Below, one piece after another: positions 1 to 8,700 of a stretch of 12,626 nucleotides of DNA. The stretch's first letter is position 1; each line of letters begins with the position of its first letter. The position numbers and the translations under genes were made by a program. The DNA is from Acidobacteriota bacterium (GTDB lineage: Bacteria; Acidobacteriota; UBA6911; RPQK01; JAPXNP01), in assembly GCA_030614585.1 (NCBI GenBank), contig JAUWTT010000056.1:1-12626 (forward strand), in the 5' to 3' direction. The notes under the pieces were generated by a model. It had not been told where the DNA came from. It was given only the letters and a program-made list of their open reading frames with translations, and did no database searches.

Positions 1-569
1 ACGGCCTCGGGCCTTTCCACCATCAAGCGGTCGTCACAAGTCAAATAGGGTTCGCATTCGCATCCGTTGATCACTACGATATCTATCTTCCTGTCTTTGG
101 GGAGAGATAGTTTTACATGGCTTGGAAACGCTGCCCCTCCGAGGCCTACGAGGCCGGCCAGCTGAACTTGCTTCACCAGATCCGCGTTCGACAGGGTCTC
201 GGGCTTAGGACGCTCCGCCGGCCTGGTCTTCTGGCTCGCATAAGGATCGGCTTCAATCACGATTGCCGGCAACATCTTGCCGGTTGGATGCAGTCGGGGT
301 TCAACCGCCTTAACAGTACCCGTGACCGGCGAGTGCAGTGAAGTCGACACGAAGGCAGCAGGTTCGGCAATCATTTCGCCTCGCAACACTTGCTGACCCG
401 GCTTTACAATAGCTACCGAAGGTGCACCGATATGCTGTGAAAGGTGTAGTACATACTCCTGGACGAAAGGGACCCTCTCAATGGCTCTGGGGTGGGTCGC
501 ATCCTTTTGCTCGGGAGGGTGGACGCCATGTCGAAATGTCGGGAAGCTGGACAATGCGGCGCTACTCAT
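1..569 (-). CDS. rnfC: Rnf electron transport complex subunit RnfC (N-terminal part, cut by window edge)
   Basis: RnfC is the NADH/NAD+-binding flavin and Fe-S subunit on the cytoplasmic side of the Rnf complex. Only the first 189 residues are in the window, and the frame runs off the left edge without a stop. The start reads MSSAALSSFPTFRHGVHPPE, and FRHGVHPPE is the typical RnfC opening. Residues 50-107 form a barrel-sandwich, biotinyl-like domain (VKPGQQVLRGE, LHSPVTGTVKAVE). The start of the flavin/NAD domain follows, with AGLVGLGGAAFPSHVKL at 138-154 and VINGCECEPYLTCDDRLM at 166-183, which is diagnostic for RnfC. The ferredoxin-type cluster motifs expected downstream are beyond the edge. 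ATG at 569 has AAGGA 8 nt upstream and overlaps the previous stop as ATGAGTAG, suggesting translational coupling. The rest of rnf (D, G, E, A) would be expected next but is not visible. Confidence 0.95.
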   Translation of the reverse strand, partial: MSSAALSSFPTFRHGVHPPEQKDATHPRAIERVPFVQEYVLHLSQHIGAPSVAIVKPGQQVLRGEMIAEPAAFVSTSLHSPVTGTVKAVEPRLHPTGKMLPAIVIEADPYASQKTRPAERPKPETLSNADLVKQVQLAGLVGLGGAAFPSHVKLSLPKDRKIDIVVINGCECEPYLTCDDRLMVERPEA

Positions 570-3500
570 TGGTGTCGTCCTTCGATTCTGAGGAACTGGA
601 GCCGAAACCGGCCAGCACAAGTAAACGTTGGCGCAGCTTATCCGCGACCTTTCCATCGGACTCACGCTTCAGCTCTGCAAGCCGGCCTTCGTAGTCCTTC
701 TGCATCGCCTCGAATTTCTCCTGCTGTTTCGCTTCGATCTCCTTTTCAAGGTCGGCTCGAATGCGTTCGACAAACGGACTGGTCTGCCCAGCTATCTCCT
801 GATAAGTCCGCCAGATTAAGAGTCTTCGGGCCGCTTCATCCGCCAGTTTCGAACTGGCTCCGAGCATCTCTCCTTTAGCAGGGTCCTCTAATTCAACAGT
901 CTCGCCGATTCTTTCGGCAGGATCGAGTTCGATATATTCCTCGAGTGAGACCGCATGAGTGTCATCGTCGATTGGCGAAAAATCTTTCACGAACCTCTTC
1001 TCGCCGAGTGCCCATTCGAGTGGGTTCAATTCGCCCCAATCAGATGCTAAGGAAGGGTTCCCCTCAAGGGATAGTCGTAACCCAAAGGTGCCGTCCGCCG
1101 ATGGATCAAACGTGAGGAGCGGATGAACGCGGGCTTCGACCGCGAGGTGAGCTCGCTCGATTGTTCTGGCAGGCGGGTATCCATCCTCGCTCGGGACCGG
1201 AACATGGAGGTGGACAAGCGAGGGCCCCGGGTAGGAGAGTCCTCGATCCAGCCCGGCTGCGAAGTGTTCAGGATAAGCAAGCGAAGAACTCAAGACGAAG
1301 GCAGACTGATAAGATATGGCCAGAAGCGCCGGCTCCGCAGCTTGCTCCTTAATGTTTCTCGAATCCAGCAGCACAACTTTGATCGGCAGTTCCGACGTCA
1401 GCAATGAACTGAATTCAGCAAGGCCCTGGCGTCCCAGAGCAGTCTCGTCCGCGAAGACCAGAAGGGGAGAACAGGCAAGTTTCTCCTCATCACTTAGATC
1501 TTGCCAACCAATGAGGTCTACGTCATATAGGCGGCCGGGAAGGTCAGGAGGTGCTTCCAGCCAGAGTTCCGCTTTTCGTTGAAGACGAATCTTGTCCAGA
1601 TGCTTGGCGGTGATAGCTTTGGCTAATCCAAATACGAGTTGGGCGCCATCTTTAGAAGGATCTACGATGAGCGGAGCCAGATAAGGATGATTCGGGAATC
1701 GTCCCGCCCAGCGGGCAATTCGGTTGCTCAGTATGACGACCCCAAAGCGAGCTCTACCTAACCCGTGAACCCCTTCGGTTATGTTCCAGTGATCGTCACT
1801 GAGTTCTTGGGCGATCTGAATCAACCGCAGCGTTTTAACAGGGTCCACCGAAACCGACTTACCCAGTTCGGAAAGACGATCACTCAGATCACTGAGGTTC
1901 GTTCTGTGCCTTGGCAGCTTCTCTAGAGCTGCTTGAATAGCTCCAGATTCGGCCCCTGAAAGGCCTTCTGCAAGGAGGGCTTTTACCTCATCATTTAGCG
2001 ATTTCGCAAGTCCCTCCGACTTAGCAGCAAGCGCTGTCATGTGTTTCTGGATGACCGATTCGGTGATCGAGGTGACCAGTCTTGCGGCCAGACGCTCTCC
2101 AGAGCCTGGTTCGCCAAAACTGCCGACCGCTTGGACTTGAGAGCAGTGTCGCGAAAGCAGGCGGGCTGCCATCGTTCCCCAATCGAGACTTCCTGCTGCC
2201 TGAGCAATGGTCTCGCCGGCCGTATCCGGCATCTGTTCCCAGACACGCCACCCTTCTTGAGACTGACCACGGATTTCTCCGGCCCGCTCCACAGCTGTGA
2301 GAGCTGTCTCGGGGCAATTCGTGATGCAGAGTTGACATCCCTGGCAGGCGTCCGGATTAATAGCGAGAAGAAGGAGCTTTCCGGTTCCTTTCTTCGCGCT
2401 TTCCGGCTGATCATAGAAGATCGGTGAGATCACAGGGTTCAATTTCGAGGCAATCTCAACGGTAGCCCGAAAGATGTTGTTGTACTCCTCCCGCTCTGCA
2501 TCAGGAATCGACATTTTCTCTGATACCGCCTTGTAGGCGTCCGTCAGAATCTTAGTTGTGATTTGGCGATTCTCCTGTTTCGAAAGAATCGATGCTGCGC
2601 GTGCAGCAATCGGGCGATGAGCCCTTTTAACCGCTCCCGCAACCTTGCCATCGATCCCTGTGAGTCCGGCCGCGCTGTCCAGATACTCTTGAAGCCCGAG
2701 TACCGTGACTCCAATGGCCGAATCGGGACAGACGGGCCAACAGCGGCCGCAACCCGTGCACTTCTCAGCGTGAAGCTTCGGGATATTCGGTAGAGCTGTG
2801 CCTCGAGGTCGTGCCAGAGCAGCGGTGTAAGGTGGAACCGCGCCCAGGGTTACCAAAGGATCCGGGGAGTTGTCACTGATACCCCCGCGCTTAGGCTGCA
2901 TTACCTCTCCCCAGAATCTAGGCAGATTATCGTAGTCGGTGTTCGCCTCACCTACACGCCGAATCAGTGCGGGCACTTCGCTGGATTCCACTGCGGGGTC
3001 GGCAGCCTCAGCCCAGTTCAGTTCTGGAAAGGGTACCTCGACGGCCTTGGATAATAGCGCACTCGCTGCGGCATTCAACTCCTCAAAACCGTCTTCTACT
3101 TTGTAAAGACGAAGCTGCAGCCGGCGGATCTCCGAGCGCCAAAAGTCAGGCATCAGCGCCCATATCTCTTCCGCCGATCGTTCGCTCTCAATAACGACAG
3201 AACCACCTTTTCGCAGGTCAGCTAATGGGTTGTAGATCAGATCCAGCCCCAGGCGGCCCAGGAGGAGTATGTCAATATGAGCGCCCACCTCAGGGATAGG
3301 TGCGGGAGATTTCCCTGCACTGACCCGGATGGAGAGAACCCCGGGTTCAGGGCTCCATCCGTACCCGTGGACTTCGGGACCGGCTACATCTGAACAGGTT
3401 TCGGCCAGTCGGGCCATGGTTTCTGAGATTGACGATGTACAGGGACCTACCCACTGCAGCGACATGGTCTCGTTGCCGGGATAATCGAGAGGCTCCACAG

Positions 3501-4875
3501 CCTTAACTGTCGCCTTTGCAAGCTCCGGATAATCACTATTGACTGCTGTCAGCAGGCCTTCCCGCTTCGGGAAGTCGCCGGCCTTGGGTTTGCTCGATGT
3601 AATGCCTAGCCACAGCTTGGCTGGAGGTTCCTTACTTCGCGATTCGGCGATAAGTTGTGTGACTTCACCAAGGTGAAGTGGCTGTCCATTCAGGCCATAG
3701 GTTGCCGAAACCCACTGTTTCCCTTCTGTTGGCAAACAGGATCGGAGTTCTCTGAGCAGAGGCGGTTCGCCAGCCAGAGGTGAGCTGGTACACTCAAGGA
3801 CAACTACCTTCTTCTTGCCCAGAGCGTTCCGGATCTGGGTTGCTGGGAAAGGTCGCAGCCAGGTCACGCCCAGGACACCCACCTTCCAGCCCTTCTCCTT
3901 GCGCATCAGCTCTGCGGCGGCTCTTACGGTCTGATAAGCTGAACCCTGAGTGACAACTACCTGGTCAGCGTCGCTTACGCCATATTCAGCGACGGGTGAA
4001 AGTGGTCTTCCTGTCAGCTTCCCGAGCTTGGCCATTCCCTGTTCAGCCAAAGCCGCTAAGTGTTTCGAGAAGAATACCTCCTGGCCAACAGTGGCACTGA
4101 TTCCGTCATTGGACCCCTGCAGTGAAGAGAATGAAACGGGTCGGTCCAGGTCATACCAGCGTGGAGCCGCGGGACGCTGTCCTCCAAAAAGGAGAAGTTG
4201 GGCGGCGCTGGGCGATTCGATCTCAGCGCTCGAGTCACCAAGGAATTCCCGCACCAGTTCAACCGTTGGCAGAACAACCCGCTCGACTACATGCCGGTCG
4301 GATGCAATTAAACCTGGCAGCAGGGCTCTTTCTGCCAACCATCTTGCGAGAAGGGTGAGGTCAACAGCCTCCTGAACAGAATGCGGCATCACCTGAAAGA
4401 ACCCCATGTCCTCGGCGCTGTGGTAGCCGTCATGGCTGCTTTCAACACCAGAAGCTTCACGAAACGATGCATGAAGGACGATAGGGATATGTTTTGTAGG
4501 AAGGACCTGCACTTGGTTCAGGCCCTCTGAGAAATGGTCGCCAGAGACAAAGACGGCTGCACGAAGCCCCGTGAGGCCCATCCCGGCACCTGCCGCAATC
4601 GCGCCTGACACGCTCTCGGCACCGAGGTTCATAACGGGGCGTCCGAACGCGTTTAGTGTTTCGGGTGCCGCCGCTCCGTTCCCGTTTTGTGAACCGGAGA
4701 ATCCGTTCTCTGAATAGTGGGCGATACCGTCACAGATAAGGTTCTCCGCAAGTGCCAATGCTTCCTGCGTTTCGACAATCTCAAGTTTGCCGGGCTTCAC
4801 ACCTGACTCATCGGACGAACCACCAGAACTCTTAAGTAACCGTTTAAGACGGAATTTAGATATCAGACTACGCAC
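562..4875 (-). CDS. Giant PFOR-like protein with internal 2x[4Fe-4S] ferredoxin domain and degenerate TPP domain
   Basis: This protein of about 1437 aa follows the PFOR/NifJ domain order. Numbering here is from the GTG start. Residues 80-200 match the PFOR pyrimidine domain well (VMNLGAESVSGA, then SVQEAVDLTLLARWLAE), and the likely catalytic Glu is kept at 87. Residues 300-365 are domain II (QGSAYQTVRAAAEL, LRPFPATQIRNALG). Residues 473-595 are a decayed gamma domain. A two-cluster ferredoxin domain has CTGCGRCWPVCP (C706, C709, C712, C716) and CQGCQLCITNCP (C844, C847, C850, C854), separated by an unusually long insert. Residues 1040-1230 resemble the TPP domain, but the GDG motif reads FADETALG and the proximal-cluster CxxC is absent. 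Residues 1279-1420 form the extension shared with the first giant and end in a charged coiled coil. GTG at 4875 is chosen because AGGGAG lies 7 nt upstream and gives an 8-nt overlap with rnfB; a TTG at 4899 would add 8 residues. Infer an electron conduit towards RnfB/RnfC. Confidence 0.86.
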   Translation of the reverse strand: MRSLISKFRLKRLLKSSGGSSDESGVKPGKLEIVETQEALALAENLICDGIAHYSENGFSGSQNGNGAAAPETLNAFGRPVMNLGAESVSGAIAAGAGMGLTGLRAAVFVSGDHFSEGLNQVQVLPTKHIPIVLHASFREASGVESSHDGYHSAEDMGFFQVMPHSVQEAVDLTLLARWLAERALLPGLIASDRHVVERVVLPTVELVREFLGDSSAEIESPSAAQLLLFGGQRPAAPRWYDLDRPVSFSSLQGSNDGISATVGQEVFFSKHLAALAEQGMAKLGKLTGRPLSPVAEYGVSDADQVVVTQGSAYQTVRAAAELMRKEKGWKVGVLGVTWLRPFPATQIRNALGKKKVVVLECTSSPLAGEPPLLRELRSCLPTEGKQWVSATYGLNGQPLHLGEVTQLIAESRSKEPPAKLWLGITSSKPKAGDFPKREGLLTAVNSDYPELAKATVKAVEPLDYPGNETMSLQWVGPCTSSISETMARLAETCSDVAGPEVHGYGWSPEPGVLSIRVSAGKSPAPIPEVGAHIDILLLGRLGLDLIYNPLADLRKGGSVVIESERSAEEIWALMPDFWRSEIRRLQLRLYKVEDGFEELNAAASALLSKAVEVPFPELNWAEAADPAVESSEVPALIRRVGEANTDYDNLPRFWGEVMQPKRGGISDNSPDPLVTLGAVPPYTAALARPRGTALPNIPKLHAEKCTGCGRCWPVCPDSAIGVTVLGLQEYLDSAAGLTGIDGKVAGAVKRAHRPIAARAASILSKQENRQITTKILTDAYKAVSEKMSIPDAEREEYNNIFRATVEIASKLNPVISPIFYDQPESAKKGTGKLLLLAINPDACQGCQLCITNCPETALTAVERAGEIRGQSQEGWRVWEQMPDTAGETIAQAAGSLDWGTMAARLLSRHCSQVQAVGSFGEPGSGERLAARLVTSITESVIQKHMTALAAKSEGLAKSLNDEVKALLAEGLSGAESGAIQAALEKLPRHRTNLSDLSDRLSELGKSVSVDPVKTLRLIQIAQELSDDHWNITEGVHGLGRARFGVVILSNRIARWAGRFPNHPYLAPLIVDPSKDGAQLVFGLAKAITAKHLDKIRLQRKAELWLEAPPDLPGRLYDVDLIGWQDLSDEEKLACSPLLVFADETALGRQGLAEFSSLLTSELPIKVVLLDSRNIKEQAAEPALLAISYQSAFVLSSSLAYPEHFAAGLDRGLSYPGPSLVHLHVPVPSEDGYPPARTIERAHLAVEARVHPLLTFDPSADGTFGLRLSLEGNPSLASDWGELNPLEWALGEKRFVKDFSPIDDDTHAVSLEEYIELDPAERIGETVELEDPAKGEMLGASSKLADEAARRLLIWRTYQEIAGQTSPFVERIRADLEKEIEAKQQEKFEAMQKDYEGRLAELKRESDGKVADKLRQRLLVLAGFGSSSSESKDDTNE
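578..582 (-). promoter_or_regulatory. Ribosome binding site of rnfC
   Basis: AAGGA lies inside the 3' end of the upstream giant gene, 8 nt before the ATG at 569, and supports that start for rnfC. Confidence 0.65.
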
Positions 4876-5719
4876 GAATTCGCTCCCTGCTAATTTCAAC
4901 TAGAGGCTCTGAGAATTGTTCGCCCTCAAGCCCGACGATTGCGCCTGTAGGACATCTCCAGGTCGCTCTCTGACCCGGCTTCTGATCCTGATCGTAGTGG
5001 ATTACCGGGAGACCATTCACCATGTCAATGACTCCCGGGGGCGCATCTGCAGCACAACGGCCACAAGCATCACACGCGACAGAGCATTTGGAACGGGCGG
5101 CGTCTCCCGTTAAGGGGGAGTTACATTGGACGAACAGTTTCTGAGAAAGAGGTTCAATCACAAACAGGTCCAGAGGACATATGTCGACACAGTCTCCACA
5201 AGCTGTGCAGGCATCAACATGCACCGTGGGGAGGTCTTCCCAATTCATGGTGATCGCATCGAACGTGCATACTTCCTCACAGTCGCCCAACCCAAGACAA
5301 CCCCAGGTACAAGCACGCCCCCCACCATCCACGACAACCGCACCTCGGCAAGAGGAGATACCCTGGTACCCGGCCAGGCTTTCGACGAGCCCTTCGCCAC
5401 CAGCACATTTGAGACGAGCGACTCGTTTCTCTTCAGACCCAACGTCCACGCCGAGCAGTTCGGCAATCTGGACCAGGCCTTCTTCGCTACTGACCGTGCA
5501 TTTGCCAGGGCTGGTCTCAGCTTTCACTAACTTTCCTGCAAACGCCGCACAACCCGGTTCGCCACAGGCCCCACAGTTGTTTCCGGGTAGCAAATCCTCG
5601 ATTGGTTCCAGACGAGGGTCCTCCTCCACCCTTAAGAAGTGATCGGCAGTCGCCAGGATCGTGGCGAAGATCACTCCCAGACCTGTCATGATAATTGCGG
5701 CCGTTATAACGACATCCAC
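4868..5719 (-). CDS. rnfB: Rnf electron transport complex subunit RnfB
   Basis: RnfB is the Fe-S subunit that accepts electrons from reduced ferredoxin in the membrane Rnf complex (ferredoxin:NAD+ oxidoreductase, ion-translocating). One N-terminal membrane segment (about residues 2-24) anchors it. The diagnostic RnfB cluster motif follows, LLPGNNCGACGEPGC, with C49, C52, C57 and C74. Next come RACTWGCLGLGDCEEVC (C137, C141, C147, C151) and CTACGDCVDICP (C171, C174, C177, C181), a typical two-cluster ferredoxin pair. A further C-terminal module has CSVACDACGRC (C212, C216, C219, C222) and RCPTGAI (C256), probably one more cluster; the partner motif of a full pair is decayed. At 283 aa it is longer than the short proteobacterial form and closer to the multi-cluster form. 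The start is GTG at 5719, with AAGGAG overlapping the upstream stop codon. Its stop overlaps the next gene by 8 nt. Its position between the two giants is not the usual rnf order. Confidence 0.95.
   Translation of the reverse strand: MDVVITAAIIMTGLGVIFATILATADHFLRVEEDPRLEPIEDLLPGNNCGACGEPGCAAFAGKLVKAETSPGKCTVSSEEGLVQIAELLGVDVGSEEKRVARLKCAGGEGLVESLAGYQGISSCRGAVVVDGGGRACTWGCLGLGDCEEVCTFDAITMNWEDLPTVHVDACTACGDCVDICPLDLFVIEPLSQKLFVQCNSPLTGDAARSKCSVACDACGRCAADAPPGVIDMVNGLPVIHYDQDQKPGQRATWRCPTGAIVGLEGEQFSEPLVEISRERIRA
4883..4888 (-). promoter_or_regulatory. Ribosome binding site of the second PFOR-like gene
   Basis: AGGGAG sits inside the 3' end of rnfB, 7 nt before the GTG at 4875. The TTG at 4899 has no comparable site, so this element favours the shorter protein and the 8-nt GTGCGTAG overlap. 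Confidence 0.65.
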
Positions 5720-5725
5720 CTCTGA

Positions 5726-5731
5726 CTCCTT
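5726..5731 (-). promoter_or_regulatory. Ribosome binding site of rnfB
   Basis: AAGGAG overlaps the TAA stop of the upstream giant gene and is 6 nt before the GTG at 5719. It decides for the GTG start. An ATG at 5715 is out of frame. Confidence 0.75.
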
Positions 5732-8700
5732 ATTGCTCCAAGGCCTTTGCTCGAGCGATCACTTGCTCGGTCGCGGTTTCATCCCCGGGACGCGGTACCC
5801 CTGGGTGAATGCAGTTCACCGGACACACTTCAGCCGCTTTGACAAGTTGGAGATAAGTTCCCGCCGAAGGGTCTGCTATGAAGGCCTGCTTATCACTATT
5901 GTATTTGAACATTAGAGGGTTGAGGTTGGTGCAATCATTGCAGGTCGTACACAAGAATGAATCAATGTACGGCTCATCCGAGACTACGTCTTCCTCTTCT
6001 TCCTCTTGTGGCGGCGCTGGTACGGCCTGGATCAGGGAAACTTCCGTTTCGCCGCCGGGGGATTCCTCGGCCTGGCCGGCTCCAGCAATCTGCTGCCGGA
6101 AAGCTGTCACCCCGCTCGATGTCGGAACCTGGGCCGCCGTTTCCGGGTTCATCAAAATCTGAACCAACCGATCAACCGCCTCGGCTGCTCCCTCGGCCCG
6201 AGCCCGTTCCACGGCTTGTGCCTTTCCACTTTCGGCCTCTTCGGCCATTTCTTCTCTTACATGGGCCACGGCCCGTTCAACGTACTCATTATTCAGTCCC
6301 GCAAGCTCCTGCAGAATCCGCCATGCTCGTTGGCGGTCGCGACAGGCGTGCGCAATCTCTCTTGTCACAGCTGCCCGATGAATGAAGCCCTCTCGATCGG
6401 TTACCCAGATGTATGGAATCGCCTCAGGTGGAGTCTGTTCATAGAGCTGCAGGTATTCACCCAGTGGGATTTGCTCCTCACTCCATGCGTTTTCAGGGAT
6501 CAGCTGAAACTGGCTTCGAAAACGCGGATTCAGGGCAGCCATATGGGCAAAAGTCAGGTCTTCCTGCTCCGTCTGTTCCTGTCCCGCATGATCCAAGTAC
6601 TTGACGCTAACCTGAACCCAGGTTCTCTCGGGCTCAGGATTCGAGGAAAGATCGAAACGCGTGGCCCACGAATCGCCAGAATCGGGATTGTACTCGAAGC
6701 TGGGAAGGTAGCGGGTCATGTGGGCCAGATTGGTCCGAATCCATGCCCACACGCTGAAGTTGTCTTGGCCCGGCACGCCCGCAATCGCTATCGACGGCCT
6801 CAGTATGGTCGATAAAGCCTCTAGTCCCGATAGAAGTCCCATCGGTTGATTCAATGAAGCCTGGCATACGAAGGCCTCACGGTGGGCTATTCCCAGGTAA
6901 CCAAAGTCGGGAAGGTGACTAACAGCAACCGGCTCCCCTTCGACTTCCTCCTTGATCGTTTCCGGGTTCAGGATAAGGACGTGCAATGGCCGGCCCGACC
7001 GAATCACTCGGTTAAATTCAGTGAGACTCGAAGCCGATAAACGTTCTGCGTTGTCCAGAACCAGCACAGGGGGGACAGCCAGCAGTTCTTCGGCTGTACA
7101 CGATTCCCATGTGAATCTGTCAAGCATGGGGTCGTGAACACCAGCTTCATACGCATCCGCGACTTCCAGCCTTGCTACGCGCACTGCTTTGAACAGAGGT
7201 AGCAGTTGATCCAGCAGTCCGTCGTAGAGGCCAGTGGCCAAGTCATAACACCGAGGGTGCCTGATAAACTCTGCCCCTGAGGCGGACTCCGTGTTCTTCA
7301 ACGGTTCAGAGTGCACGCAGTAAAAGCGCGGTAGCTGCTCCGATTCTTCGAGGAAGCGAAGCAAAGCAGCGCGAGTTTGTTCAATGCGTTCACGTCGTTC
7401 CGGCTCAAGTCCCAGGGAGCCCCGCGGCTGAGGCAGAGCTGCAGAAAGGGCCGAAGCGTCGATAAAGTCATCCCCCTCTTCGCCCATTGCTGACGAGAGT
7501 GATTCGGGGCTCTGCGCCTCCGGTAGGAGTTGGTCGTCCGACTGGATCAGGGCTCTTAAAGAGGTGACGAGTCGCTTAACCTCTTCTGCCAGGGTCACTC
7601 GGACTGGATCTCGTCTTCTTGAGATAGCCCATGCGTACATACTCAGGCAGGCTTCTTCCGAAAAACCAACAAGTTGACCTGCTTCTGGGAGACTCTTCCG
7701 TAATGCTTCCAACTCGGCCCTGAGCTTGGACAGTCCATCAGCGGTTACATCAAAAAGTTCGGGGGCTTTGCCCAAGGCGGCGTCTACCGCCTCTCCAAAA
7801 CCGGAGGAATTCCCGGCCGCTTGAGCTACCAAATCAGCAAGCACAACGACTTGGTTCTTTAACACAGCAAAGTCAGTACCGTCCTGCTCTGCTTGATCCA
7901 TTACGCTTTGGAGTATTTCCAGAAGCGGCCTTGGATAGTTTTCAGAGGTTGCTGCGTCAGGGAGGAAGACTGGAAAGGAGGGTTTAAACACCCCATCCTT
8001 TTGCAGTGCTTCGAGAAGTGCTGGAGTCAGCACTGTACTCAGACGACGCTGTTGATCCCTTTGACCACCGTTTAAGTGGAACTCGCGGAGCTTAGGCCGC
8101 CATCTCTCAACAACATCGTTATCCCCATCCTGGTCCGCGACGCTGAGGCGGGGAAGGTCGGACATGACTCGAATCTCTTCGACAGGCAGACCTTGCGACT
8201 CTTCCAAAACCCCAGGGTCGAGACGACGAACAGCTTTCAATCCAGCTTCGTAGGTCAACGTCTCGTCCTCATCAAGAAATCGGTCCAGAGCACCCGGTTC
8301 CACCCCGTTATCTTTGGGTTGGGACCAACGTGAGCGCATGATTCCCGTCAGTCCCCCCATGACGAGGGGTGCTAACCCGGGGCTTCCGGGACCAGAGACC
8401 AACTCGGAGCAATTCAACCACCACATTTCAATCTGTTTGGCCGCGAGCGCTTGGCGCTCGTGGATGCTCAGCCACTTCCATGCCGCTGCCGGGTCGGGTT
8501 CCCAGCTACAGAAGAGTACTGTGGCACCGACCCGCATAAGTGAGGCTAAGTCACTCGGTCGAGAAAAATCGTCTTCGACCAGAGTCAAGATATCCAGCTC
8601 GGTTGCTCCCACGGAACTCGATTCCGAACTGCCTGCAACTGTCACGGGTATCTCAAAGTGTGTAACCGGCTTCGCCAGAATCGCCTCTTCTACCGCCAGG

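Noticed and set aside
4876..4899. TTG start at 4899 for the second giant, giving 1445 aa and a 32-nt overlap with rnfB
   Set aside because: It has no good Shine-Dalgarno sequence, while GTG at 4875 has AGGGAG at 7 nt and an 8-nt overlap like the next junction. The longer form is not excluded.
5985..6010. Repetitive CTTCCTCTT stretch as a possible simple repeat
   Set aside because: It encodes the acidic Glu linker before the ferredoxin domain and is too short and irregular to be a separate repeat feature.
6006..6815. A 269-codon open frame on the plus strand
   Set aside because: It is antisense to the well-supported giant gene, has no recognisable domain or ribosome binding site, and its codons mirror the opposite strand.
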